From positions 1 through 5,700 of the forward strand of contig JBATBW010000006.1 in the NCBI GenBank assembly GCA_049662565.1: a stretch of 5,700 nucleotides of DNA, read 5' to 3'. Under the pieces are notes generated by a model, which searched no databases, was not told where the DNA came from, and was given only the letters and a program-made list of their open reading frames with translations. The DNA is from JBATBW01 sp049662565. Its GTDB lineage: Bacteria > Bacillota_I > Bacilli_A > Erysipelotrichales > Erysipelotrichaceae. Positions 1-5,700 of the stretch are shown piece after piece (within the stretch, counting starts at the first letter, position 1; each line of letters starts with the position of its first letter). The position numbers and the translations under genes are program-made.

Positions 1-63
1 GTTTTTTTTGAAATTTGTTTGAAAATTGTGTACAAATAAATAATCAAGATCAATTTAGAAGAT

Positions 64-93
64 TTGTATATTTATTATATTTTGTGTTATTAT
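64..93 (+). promoter_or_regulatory. Possible promoter of the LCP gene
   Basis: An extended -10 element can be read at 85-93: TG at 85-86, one base, then TATTAT at 88-93, five of six matches to TATAAT. A weak -35 candidate, TTGTAT at 64-69, lies 18 bases upstream. An overlapping TATAAT at 91-96 is a better -10 hexamer but has no -35 at normal spacing. The region is very AT-rich, so chance matches are likely. Transcription would start about ten bases before the coding sequence, so the leader would be very short. Confidence 0.35.
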
Positions 94-110
94 AATAATG
101 AGGTATTTAT

Positions 111-1589
111 ATGAGTGATAAGAAGAAAATTAATTTTGAAATGATAATTTCAGTATTTCAATTTATAGTGAGTTCTATATTTCTGTACTTTGTATATCAA
201 TTTCCAATGTTGTCATTAAAATGGAAATTAGCTATTAGTGGTGTTGTGTTACTATTATTAATAATAACTTCACTATTATTTATGAAGGGGAAAAAAGGTA
301 AGGTTGCATTAGTTACTACTAGGATGTTTGCTTTACTTTTGTCCGTTCTTTTAATAGTTTCTAGTTTAGCTATGCCAGTATTGACGGATACTTTTAAAAA
401 TGTAATTAAAAATCCAGAAACAAGCGGAACTTTAAATATGGTTGTTTTCGCTAATAAAGATTTGGATACAAGCGCTGAAAATATGTTGTTTGATGGTGAT
501 TTAGCGATAGTTGACAAAGTAGATATTGAAAACCAACAATATGCAGTGAACTATATTAATAAATCTTTTAAAAAAGAAGTGAAAACTAAGTCATATGCTT
601 CATTAATGGAAAGTGTAAAAGCTTTATATAATAAGGAAGTAAAATATTTATTATTAAATGAAAGTTATATCACTACTATTAGTGATAGTGATGAATATTC
701 TGATTTTTTGATGAAATATAAAATTGTTTATACCGTAGAAAAACCAGTTACTTTTGAAGGCATTGTAAAAAGCGCAAAAGTAACAGAAGAACCCTTTAAT
801 ATATTTATTAATGGTTCGGATTACTATGGAAAAATCGAAGGTAATGGACGTAGCGATGTAAATATGGTTGTTAGTGTAAATCCTAAAACAAAACAAGTAT
901 TACTTACAAGTCTACCAAGGGATTCCTATGTTAAATTACCTGGTTTTGGTTATGCATATGATAAATTGACTCATGCGTCTATTTATGGGGTAGATGAATC
1001 AATTGCTGCAGTAGAAAACTTATTGGATATTGATATCAATTATTATGTTAGGATAAATTTTTCGTCAGTAATGGATATAGTAAACGTATTAGGTGGTATA
1101 GATGTTAATAATCCTTACGAGTTCAGAGCTTTTTTTGAAGGTTATGATGAATTCTTTGAGAAAGGGATTTTACATTTAGATGGTTATAGAACATTATGTT
1201 ATGTTAGAGAAAGAAAATCGCTTCCTAAGGGCGATGAAGATCGAAATGTTCATCAACAAATTGCTTTGCAAGCAATGTTAGATAAGATTATATCACCGCA
1301 AATGATTAGTAAATTCAGTTCATTCTTATCAACTATTAGTAATAGCTTTATTACTAATATGAATACTAATGAGATATTTTCAATTATTCAAATGCAAATG
1401 GATGATATGGCAAGTTGGAATATAGTGTCTCAAGCTTTGCAAGGAGGAAATGCAACAGAGCCAACATATTCAATGGGGAGTAGGGAATTAAGTGTAGTCA
1501 AGTTATACAAGTCACACATTTCTCAGGCTAAAGAACAAATCGGAAAAGTATTTAATGGTGAGACTGTTGAATATAAAGAAATGCCATAG
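111..1589 (+). CDS. LytR-CpsA-Psr (LCP) family cell-wall glycopolymer ligase, three-TM type
   Basis: Complete 492-residue membrane protein. LCP enzymes transfer lipid-linked glycopolymers (teichoic acids, capsule) onto peptidoglycan at the outer membrane face; the substrate here cannot be told. Hydrophobic helices lie near residues 11-29, 38-58 and 72-92, giving an outside C-terminus. Residues about 105-215 form a mixed alpha/beta segment resembling the solute-binding-like accessory domain of longer LCP proteins. The LCP domain spans about 228-415, with SD (248-249), the LPRDS motif with Arg270 and Asp271, DKLTHA (284-289), YVRERK (Arg366, Arg368) and GDEDR (374-378) before His-Gln-Gln (381-383), where many relatives have Arg or Asn at the histidine. 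The C-terminal tail (about 452-485) resembles that of related LCP proteins. The start follows a TGAGG ribosome binding site (99-103) by 7 bases. A terminator follows, so it appears monocistronic at its 3' side. The family call is firm; the subtype is not. Confidence 0.93.
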   Translation: MSDKKKINFEMIISVFQFIVSSIFLYFVYQFPMLSLKWKLAISGVVLLLLIITSLLFMKGKKGKVALVTTRMFALLLSVLLIVSSLAMPVLTDTFKNVIKNPETSGTLNMVVFANKDLDTSAENMLFDGDLAIVDKVDIENQQYAVNYINKSFKKEVKTKSYASLMESVKALYNKEVKYLLLNESYITTISDSDEYSDFLMKYKIVYTVEKPVTFEGIVKSAKVTEEPFNIFINGSDYYGKIEGNGRSDVNMVVSVNPKTKQVLLTSLPRDSYVKLPGFGYAYDKLTHASIYGVDESIAAVENLLDIDINYYVRINFSSVMDIVNVLGGIDVNNPYEFRAFFEGYDEFFEKGILHLDGYRTLCYVRERKSLPKGDEDRNVHQQIALQAMLDKIISPQMISKFSSFLSTISNSFITNMNTNEIFSIIQMQMDDMASWNIVSQALQGGNATEPTYSMGSRELSVVKLYKSHISQAKEQIGKVFNGETVEYKEMP

Positions 1590-1595
1590 ATTTTT

Positions 1596-1631
1596 AAAAT
1601 ATACTAGTGTATAATACTAGTATATTTTTTT
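1596..1631 (+). terminator. Rho-independent terminator after the LCP gene
   Basis: A perfect 13-bp inverted repeat: left arm 1596-1608, right arm 1616-1628, loop 1609-1615. It runs into seven T residues (1625-1631). The inner ten pairs are ATATACTAGT against ACTAGTATAT. The stem is AT-rich, but its perfection, its place 6 bases after the stop codon and the T tract make it a convincing intrinsic terminator. The loop contains TATAAT, which may double as a promoter element for ald. Confidence 0.82.
1608..1615 (+). promoter_or_regulatory. Possible -10 element for ald inside the terminator loop
   Basis: A consensus TATAAT occupies 1610-1615, preceded directly by TG at 1608-1609, one base closer than in a canonical extended -10. 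A start of transcription near 1622 would leave a leader of about 29 bases carrying the strong ald ribosome binding site. No convincing -35 is seen at 16-18 bases upstream. If real, the upstream terminator and the downstream promoter share the same bases. No better ald promoter is visible between the two genes. Confidence 0.3.
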
Positions 1632-1635
1632 ATAT

Positions 1636-1644
1636 AAGGAGGAA
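1636..1644 (+). promoter_or_regulatory. Strong ribosome binding site of ald
   Basis: AAGGAGGAA is a near-perfect anti-16S match, ending 6 bases before the ATG at 1651 (8 bases from the last G of GGAGG). It fixes the ald start and suggests high translation. It is clearly stronger than the sites of the flanking genes. Confidence 0.85.
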
Positions 1645-1650
1645 GTATAT

Positions 1651-2760
1651 ATGATTATCGGTATTCCAAAAGAGATTAAAAATAATGAGAATCGAGTAGG
1701 ACTTACACCCGCCGGTACATTGCAATTAACTAAACAAGGGCATGTTGTATTAGTGGAACAAAATGCTGGGTTAGGTAGTGGTTATTCAGATGAAGAATAT
1801 GCTAAATGTGGAGCAACTATTTGTGGTAAAGATGAAGTGTTTGCTAAAGCTAATTTAATTGTTAAAGTTAAAGAATATTTAGAATGTGAATATAAGTATT
1901 TACGAGAAGATCAAATTGTCTTCACATATTTACATATTGCTAACGATGCGCAATTTGCTAATGCATTAGTTAATTCTAAGACTCCTGCTATTGCTTATGA
2001 AACTGTTGTTTCAAAAAGCAATAAGTTGCCTTTATTAACTCCAATGAGTGAAGTGGCAGGGAGAATGAGTGTTCAAATTGGTGCTAACTTATTACAAAAG
2101 TCTAATGGTGGTTCAGGACTATTATTAGGCGGTGTGCCGGGCGTTATGCCGGCTAATGTGGTTATTATTGGGGGTGGTATTGTTGGTTATAATGCGGCTC
2201 GTATTGCTTGTGGGTTAGGGGCTCGTGTTCATTTGTTTGATATTAATTTAGAGCGTTTGGCACAAATTGATGAAATTAGCAATGGTGGTATCCATACTAT
2301 TTATAATAATGAGTTTAATATTAGAGAATATATTAAAACTGCTGATTTAGTTATTGGTGCAGTTTTAATACCTGGTGCTAAAGCACCAAACATTGTCACT
2401 GAAGAAATGGTTAAGACAATGAAAAAAGGTAGTGTTATTGTTGATGTAGCAATTGACCAAGGTGGATGTATTGAAACTTGTGACCATGTAACTGATCATG
2501 ATCATCCAACGTTTGAAAAACATGGAATTATTCATTACTCAGTAGCAAATATTCCAGGGGCAGTTCCTCGTACTTCTACTATTGCATTAACTAATGCAAC
2601 ATTACCATATATTGAAAAGCTTGCTGCTAAAGGTTTAGCTGCTCTTAAAGACGATAAGGGCTTTATGTTGGGTTTAAATACTTGTTGTGGCAAAGTTACT
2701 TGTTTAAATGTTGCAAGAGCGTTAAACATGGATTATGTGGATCCTAACGAATTAATATAA
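1651..2760 (+). CDS. ald: Alanine dehydrogenase (NAD-dependent)
   Basis: Complete 369-residue cytosolic enzyme, close to the usual family length of about 370. It interconverts L-alanine, NAD+ and water with pyruvate, ammonium and NADH, linking alanine use or overflow to central carbon and nitrogen metabolism. The N-terminus IGIPKEIKNNENRVGLTP is the family signature, with substrate-binding Arg15. Lys74 (in VKVKE) and His95 (in YLHIA) match the pyruvate-binding lysine and catalytic histidine. The Rossmann dinucleotide motif GGGIVG is at 174-179, and Asp197 ends the second strand, as expected for NAD over NADP. Catalytic Asp269 lies in VDVAIDQGG (264-272), followed by HYSVANIPGAVPRTST (295-310). 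All key residues are present. It is bounded by terminators, so is probably transcribed alone. By eye it is less AT-rich than the ATPase gene downstream, consistent with a resident housekeeping gene. Confidence 0.98.
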   Translation: MIIGIPKEIKNNENRVGLTPAGTLQLTKQGHVVLVEQNAGLGSGYSDEEYAKCGATICGKDEVFAKANLIVKVKEYLECEYKYLREDQIVFTYLHIANDAQFANALVNSKTPAIAYETVVSKSNKLPLLTPMSEVAGRMSVQIGANLLQKSNGGSGLLLGGVPGVMPANVVIIGGGIVGYNAARIACGLGARVHLFDINLERLAQIDEISNGGIHTIYNNEFNIREYIKTADLVIGAVLIPGAKAPNIVTEEMVKTMKKGSVIVDVAIDQGGCIETCDHVTDHDHPTFEKHGIIHYSVANIPGAVPRTSTIALTNATLPYIEKLAAKGLAALKDDKGFMLGLNTCCGKVTCLNVARALNMDYVDPNELI

Positions 2761-2767
2761 TAAATTG

Positions 2768-2799
2768 AAAAGGTTAATTTTATAATTAATCTTTTTTTT
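2768..2799 (+). terminator. Rho-independent terminator after ald
   Basis: Left arm 2768-2779 (AAAAGGTTAATT) pairs with right arm 2784-2795 (AATTAATCTTTT) over 12 pairs, one a G-U wobble, around a TTAT loop. The right arm merges into eight T residues (2792-2799). It begins 7 bases after the ald stop, which is doubled (TAATAA at 2758-2763). It insulates the next operon from ald transcription. Confidence 0.85.
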
Positions 2800-2842
2800 A
2801 GCAAAGAACAATTTAGGAATGCGGTAAATACAATAAATGAAT

Positions 2843-2863
2843 ATTATCGATAATTTTCGAAAA
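2843..2863. repeat. Two abutting perfect palindromes upstream of the RADAR-like operon
   Basis: ATTATCGATAAT (2843-2854) is a perfect 12-base palindrome. TTTTCGAAAA (2854-2863) is a perfect 10-base palindrome sharing its first T. Both centre on a CG step, and their centres are 10 bases apart, about one helical turn. They lie 27-47 bases upstream of the extended -10 of the next operon, where a regulator could bind. The AT-rich context raises the chance of random palindromes, so the operator role is inference. Confidence 0.4.
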
Positions 2864-2869
2864 ATTGCA

Positions 2870-2898
2870 TTATTTAATCTTGTAATAAATGATATAAT
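2870..2898 (+). promoter_or_regulatory. Extended -10 promoter of the RADAR-like operon
   Basis: TGATATAAT at 2890-2898 is a perfect extended -10 (TG, one base, TATAAT). The -35 position at 17-base spacing (2870-2875, TTATTT) is poor, which is tolerated with an extended -10. Transcription would start near 2905, giving a leader of about 29 bases. A short dyad, TTGTAA (2880-2885) and TTACAA (2901-2906), brackets the -10 and could be an operator. This is the best promoter in the window and the only evident one for the two-gene operon. Confidence 0.6.
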
Positions 2899-2906
2899 TG
2901 TTACAA
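2880..2906. promoter_or_regulatory. Candidate operator dyad around the -10 element
   Basis: Inverted arms TTGTAA (2880-2885) and TTACAA (2901-2906) are separated by 15 bases and centred at 2893, the first base of the -10 hexamer. A dimeric repressor bound here would block RNA polymerase. The arms are only six bases and AT-rich, so chance is a real alternative. The right arm lies at the predicted transcription start, so this is not an RNA hairpin. Confidence 0.3.
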
Positions 2907-2933
2907 CGAATATAAATATAGGGGAGATATTTT

Positions 2934-5183
2934 ATGTGTGAATATTATGTTAAAGATTTATTAAAACTAAAAAATGCTTTTGCATCTGATTGGGGTGAAG
3001 GATATTTATATGAGACTCAGTTAAATCGAGTAACAGAAATAATTGAAACGATATCAAAGTATGGTAATAACGAAAAAGAAAGCAAACAAGCAAATGTAAT
3101 TGGAGTAAGTGGTGAAAGAGGAAGTGGAAAAACTTCGTTTTTAATGACATTAAAAGATTACTATTTAAAGAATAATAATTTAATTGTTATGGATATTATT
3201 GATCCTGGATTAATTACTAGCTCTTTGTCATTATTAGAAATAATAATTACTTTAATGGATGATTCTTTACAAAATGATAAAGATATAAGTAATAATGATA
3301 TAATATGTTTTAAATCTAAATTAAAGAAAATTCTTCACACTATTTGCGACATAAATACCAATAAAGATGATTTTTATATAGATGTACCGGCACTTGATGT
3401 TTTAGGTAAAATACAAGGAATAGCGAAATTACCAGACCAATGCAAAGAGCTTATAAATGAATATTCAAACTTAAAAAGTGCCTTGAATAAGAAAATATTA
3501 ATAATGATTGATGATCTTGACATGGTAAAAAACGAAATCGTTGTTAATATAATTGAGGGTGTTAAAACATATTTGCCTAGCAACGTGATAGCTGTTATAG
3601 CTTATCGAGAAATTCAATTAAAACATGTGTTTTTGCAAGGGAAAATATTAGAGAATAAAGTTTTGATCGAAAACAAGCAAATTACTCTTGATGAAATTCA
3701 AAATCAAGGTAATCGGTATTTGGAGAAGTTAATTTCTGCGGATAACAAAATAGTACTATTTAACAAAAACACCTTTTATTCAAAACCAATTTACTCATAT
3801 TTGCGCGATTTTAAGCACTTATCAGAAAAATTAGGGATTTCTAATGATGTGAAGGAAACATTCGATGAATTCGCTGCAAAATATGTTTATGAAAAATGTT
3901 TTATTAGAATCCAACCAATATCTGAAAGAGAAAAAACTGTAGATTATTTACCAGATAATTTAAGAGGCATGATTCAATTTTTTGCGGTATTGGCTAATAT
4001 GAAAGAAAATAAAGAAAAAAAGTTATGTACATTAAAGGATAATCTTTTGATATTGAATGATTATTATTTTATGCGAGCTCAAGCGATTTTAGATTTCAAT
4101 CATAATTCAATAGTGCAATCATGGGATAATCAACCACAAGAAAGAAAACACTATTATTTGTACCACGAAATATTGAATAATATGAAAGATGATAAGAAAG
4201 ATATACAAAGATTAAATGTATTAATTAAGGATAATAGCGACAAGTTCGAACCATATAACTTGACAATTGCCAATGTTTATTCGGTTTTGGAAATATACAA
4301 AGAAACTATCGACAGTGAGATCGTTAATAATTTTGTTTATATTATGAAAGTTATTTATTCAATTTATATTTTAAATCTTGTAATCGACTGCCAGAGTGGC
4401 AGTGAGACTAATTATAATAAATATCAAACATTTATTGGTGGAAAAATTATACCTGATAGTTTTGGATATAATTATCGCCGTAAGGGAGAAGATTTGTATA
4501 TTATCAAAAAAACAAATAAAAATAAAGATGAGAATAAATTAATCAATAAAATGCTTTATTCGGAATTTTCAATGGGTTCGGATTTAAGGACATCATCGTC
4601 AGGTGAACTATTATCTAACCGGTATATTAAATATTATAATATAGAGACCACGCTAGATGATATAGACGCTAATTCTAAAAAAATACCAATTGATCCATTT
4701 TCGGCGGTGTTAAAGAAAGATTTTCTCGATAAAAAGTCGTATATTTTTTACTCTATGATGGATATTGATGTAATTGTTAGAAGTAGATTTGGAAGAGATA
4801 AATTCAGTGGCGTTTTGAAGTTGATTAATGATTTAGTGACTGGAAAAGAAGATAAATTTGAAATTAGCAAGTATTTTTGTAATGCTTTTTATACAAATGA
4901 ACATCGTGAAGAATTATTTGATACTGAAGAAATCGCAATGATTGATAACAGCATAAAGATTGGTAAAGACAATAATATCGTTGAGATTGAGGTGTGTAAA
5001 AAAACAAAATTGATTAAAATAATAGATAAACTATTGAAAGAAGAAAGTTTATCTGAAGAAAATAGAGAATTCTTAAAAAGAATTAAATCTATTAAAGGTT
5101 CTATCAGTAAAGAAAATAAAGAAACTATAAGTAAAATAGTTGAGGATTTAAATATTCTTATTATGGAAGATGACATAAAATAG
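2934..5183 (+). CDS. rdrA: RdrA-like P-loop ATPase of a putative RADAR anti-phage system
   Basis: Complete 749-residue protein with an N-terminal nucleotide-binding module. The Walker A motif is GERGSGKT at 60-67, preceded by NVIGVS. The Walker B strand is ILIMIDDLD at 188-196 with Asp193 and Asp194, a KAP/STAND-like DDLD pattern. LPDNLRGMIQFF at 339-350 is placed and shaped like the sensor-2/arginine helix of such ATPases. Residues 350-750 show no motif I can name; the last 60 are highly charged and probably helical. There is no signal peptide or membrane helix, so it should be cytosolic. Known RdrA proteins form ring assemblies and work with the deaminase RdrB; the next gene, 8 bases on, carries a deaminase-like metal motif. 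GGGGAG (2921-2926), 7 bases before the ATG, supports the start. From memory, characterised proteobacterial RdrA is nearer 900 residues, so this is a compact form. Alternatives are another KAP or STAND defence ATPase. The ATPase call is about 0.95; the RdrA call rests mainly on the neighbour. Confidence 0.75.
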   Translation: MCEYYVKDLLKLKNAFASDWGEGYLYETQLNRVTEIIETISKYGNNEKESKQANVIGVSGERGSGKTSFLMTLKDYYLKNNNLIVMDIIDPGLITSSLSLLEIIITLMDDSLQNDKDISNNDIICFKSKLKKILHTICDINTNKDDFYIDVPALDVLGKIQGIAKLPDQCKELINEYSNLKSALNKKILIMIDDLDMVKNEIVVNIIEGVKTYLPSNVIAVIAYREIQLKHVFLQGKILENKVLIENKQITLDEIQNQGNRYLEKLISADNKIVLFNKNTFYSKPIYSYLRDFKHLSEKLGISNDVKETFDEFAAKYVYEKCFIRIQPISEREKTVDYLPDNLRGMIQFFAVLANMKENKEKKLCTLKDNLLILNDYYFMRAQAILDFNHNSIVQSWDNQPQERKHYYLYHEILNNMKDDKKDIQRLNVLIKDNSDKFEPYNLTIANVYSVLEIYKETIDSEIVNNFVYIMKVIYSIYILNLVIDCQSGSETNYNKYQTFIGGKIIPDSFGYNYRRKGEDLYIIKKTNKNKDENKLINKMLYSEFSMGSDLRTSSSGELLSNRYIKYYNIETTLDDIDANSKKIPIDPFSAVLKKDFLDKKSYIFYSMMDIDVIVRSRFGRDKFSGVLKLINDLVTGKEDKFEISKYFCNAFYTNEHREELFDTEEIAMIDNSIKIGKDNNIVEIEVCKKTKLIKIIDKLLKEESLSEENREFLKRIKSIKGSISKENKETISKIVEDLNILIMEDDIK

Positions 5184-5186
5184 GGA
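5182..5186 (+). promoter_or_regulatory. Ribosome binding site of the deaminase-like gene, overlapping the ATPase stop
   Basis: AGGGA, 5 bases before the ATG at 5192, overlaps the TAG stop of the ATPase gene (5181-5183). Ribosomes ending the ATPase would stop on this site, so translation of the two proteins is probably coupled. An in-frame TAA directly before the ATG (5189-5191) rules out a longer N-terminus. Confidence 0.55.
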
Positions 5187-5191
5187 ATTAA

Positions 5192-5700
5192 ATGAATAAT
5201 ATTGATAGATTTCTTAGAGTATTATATAAAGATTGTGACTTAGACCATTTATTTAAATTGTACTATAGTTATTTAGACTATAATACTGGTTTTAATGTGC
5301 GCAATAATGACTGCCGCGAGAGATTAGTTGATTTATATACTAGTATTTATCCGGATAATTATAATTACGAATCTGTAAAGTTGATGATCGATCATTATTC
5401 TGATGGCGATTATTATGATGGGATTGATTTATTAAGAAATAAAGTTATTGGAAATATACAGAAGAGTAATGATGAGAATAAGAAAGAATTATATATCAAC
5501 GATAATATTTTTGTATACGATGGCATTTTTGATAAAATTGATATTAATGTGATAATTAGTTTAAAATTTGCGCATGACAAATTAAATGATGAAGAAATTA
5601 TTAAATATGGAAGTTCAATAATAAATTATCTAAATTACGAAAAACGAAAAGAATTTTCTCTTTCGGAAAATCATATGCATTTATCGGCATCAGGGTATAC
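5192..5700 (+). CDS. rdrB: RdrB-like adenosine deaminase, N-terminal part only (cut by window end)
   Basis: An open frame runs from ATG 5192 with no stop to the end of the window: 169 codons plus two bases. The protein begins MNNIDRFLRVLYKDCD. Residues 1-158 are rich in Asp, Asn, Tyr and Ile and contain nothing I recognise. The last visible residues are SENHMHLSASGYT, with His161-Met-His163-Leu. This matches the HxHL metal-binding strand that opens the catalytic barrel of adenosine and AMP deaminases, where both histidines bind zinc. Ordinary adenosine deaminase has this motif near its N-terminus; about 160 residues before it fits the large divergent RdrB. In RADAR, RdrB converts adenosine to inosine in RNA or in ATP/dATP pools during infection. 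The gene lies 8 bases after the ATPase gene, in the same operon. The later His, the His-Glu pair and the Asp-Asp catalytic residues are out of view, so another amidohydrolase-fold enzyme is possible. Confidence 0.68.
   Translation, partial: MNNIDRFLRVLYKDCDLDHLFKLYYSYLDYNTGFNVRNNDCRERLVDLYTSIYPDNYNYESVKLMIDHYSDGDYYDGIDLLRNKVIGNIQKSNDENKKELYINDNIFVYDGIFDKIDINVIISLKFAHDKLNDEEIIKYGSSIINYLNYEKRKEFSLSENHMHLSASGY

Noticed and set aside
1..10. T-run at the left edge as the tail of an upstream terminator
   Set aside because: Eight T residues at the edge would fit, but the hairpin would lie outside the window, so nothing here supports it beyond the T-run.
197..517. A 106-codon open frame on the minus strand inside the LCP gene
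   Set aside because: It lies opposite a well-supported gene and has no family resemblance. Its Ile/Asn/Thr-rich, Ser-Lys pattern is what the reverse complement of AT-rich coding DNA gives. The same holds for minus-strand frames at 654-896, 2535-2729, 2950-3150, 3374-3583 and 4889-5176.
2800..2933. A CRISPR array, riboswitch or small RNA upstream of the ATPase
   Set aside because: There are no regularly spaced direct repeats, no conserved riboswitch core and no U-tailed hairpin between the ald terminator and the ATPase start. Only palindromes and a promoter are visible.
4385..4404. GACTGCCAGAGTGGCAGT as a hairpin with possible regulatory meaning inside the ATPase gene
   Set aside because: ACTGCCA and TGGCAGT pair around a short centre, but there is no T tract and the frame is intact and continuous. 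It is most likely an incidental structure within coding DNA.
111..5700. A Mycoplasma-like genetic code (TGA as tryptophan), suggested by the AT-rich sequence
   Set aside because: Tryptophan is coded by TGG and all reading frames are complete under the standard bacterial code. A cell-wall LCP enzyme also argues against a wall-less mollicute.

Overview
The window comes from an AT-rich, Gram-positive (Firmicutes-type) chromosome. The evidence is an LCP-family cell-wall protein with three membrane segments, strong AGGAGG-type ribosome binding sites, short U-tailed hairpin terminators, and use of TAA/TAG stops with TGG for tryptophan. An Erysipelotrichia or related Bacilli gut lineage is my best guess. 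That placement rests on style and the LCP architecture, not on a marker gene.

Layout, all on the + strand. Bases 1-110 are a leader with a possible extended -10 promoter. Bases 111-1589 encode a LytR-CpsA-Psr (LCP) envelope glycopolymer ligase with a three-helix N-terminal anchor and an extra extracellular domain. A perfect 13-bp terminator hairpin (1596-1631) separates it from 1651-2760, a complete alanine dehydrogenase (ald), which ends in its own hairpin terminator (2768-2799). Bases 2800-2933 are non-coding, with two abutting palindromes and an extended -10 promoter flanked by a short dyad. That promoter appears to drive a two-gene operon: a 749-residue P-loop ATPase (2934-5183) and, 8 bases later, a second gene cut by the window end (5192 to beyond 5700).

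The last two genes are the point of interest. The second gene reaches a His-X-His-Leu motif in its last visible codons (residues 161-164), as in the first metal-binding strand of adenosine/AMP deaminases, after a long N-terminal extension. A KAP/STAND-like ATPase followed directly by a large divergent adenosine deaminase is the layout of RADAR, the RdrA-RdrB anti-phage system. I read the window as the start of a RADAR locus in a low-GC Gram-positive, placed just after the terminator of a core metabolic gene. In known RADAR systems the ATPase (RdrA) and the deaminase (RdrB) form large assemblies that act on adenosine in RNA or on ATP/dATP during phage infection. The deaminase call rests on one motif plus gene order, because most of that gene lies outside the window.
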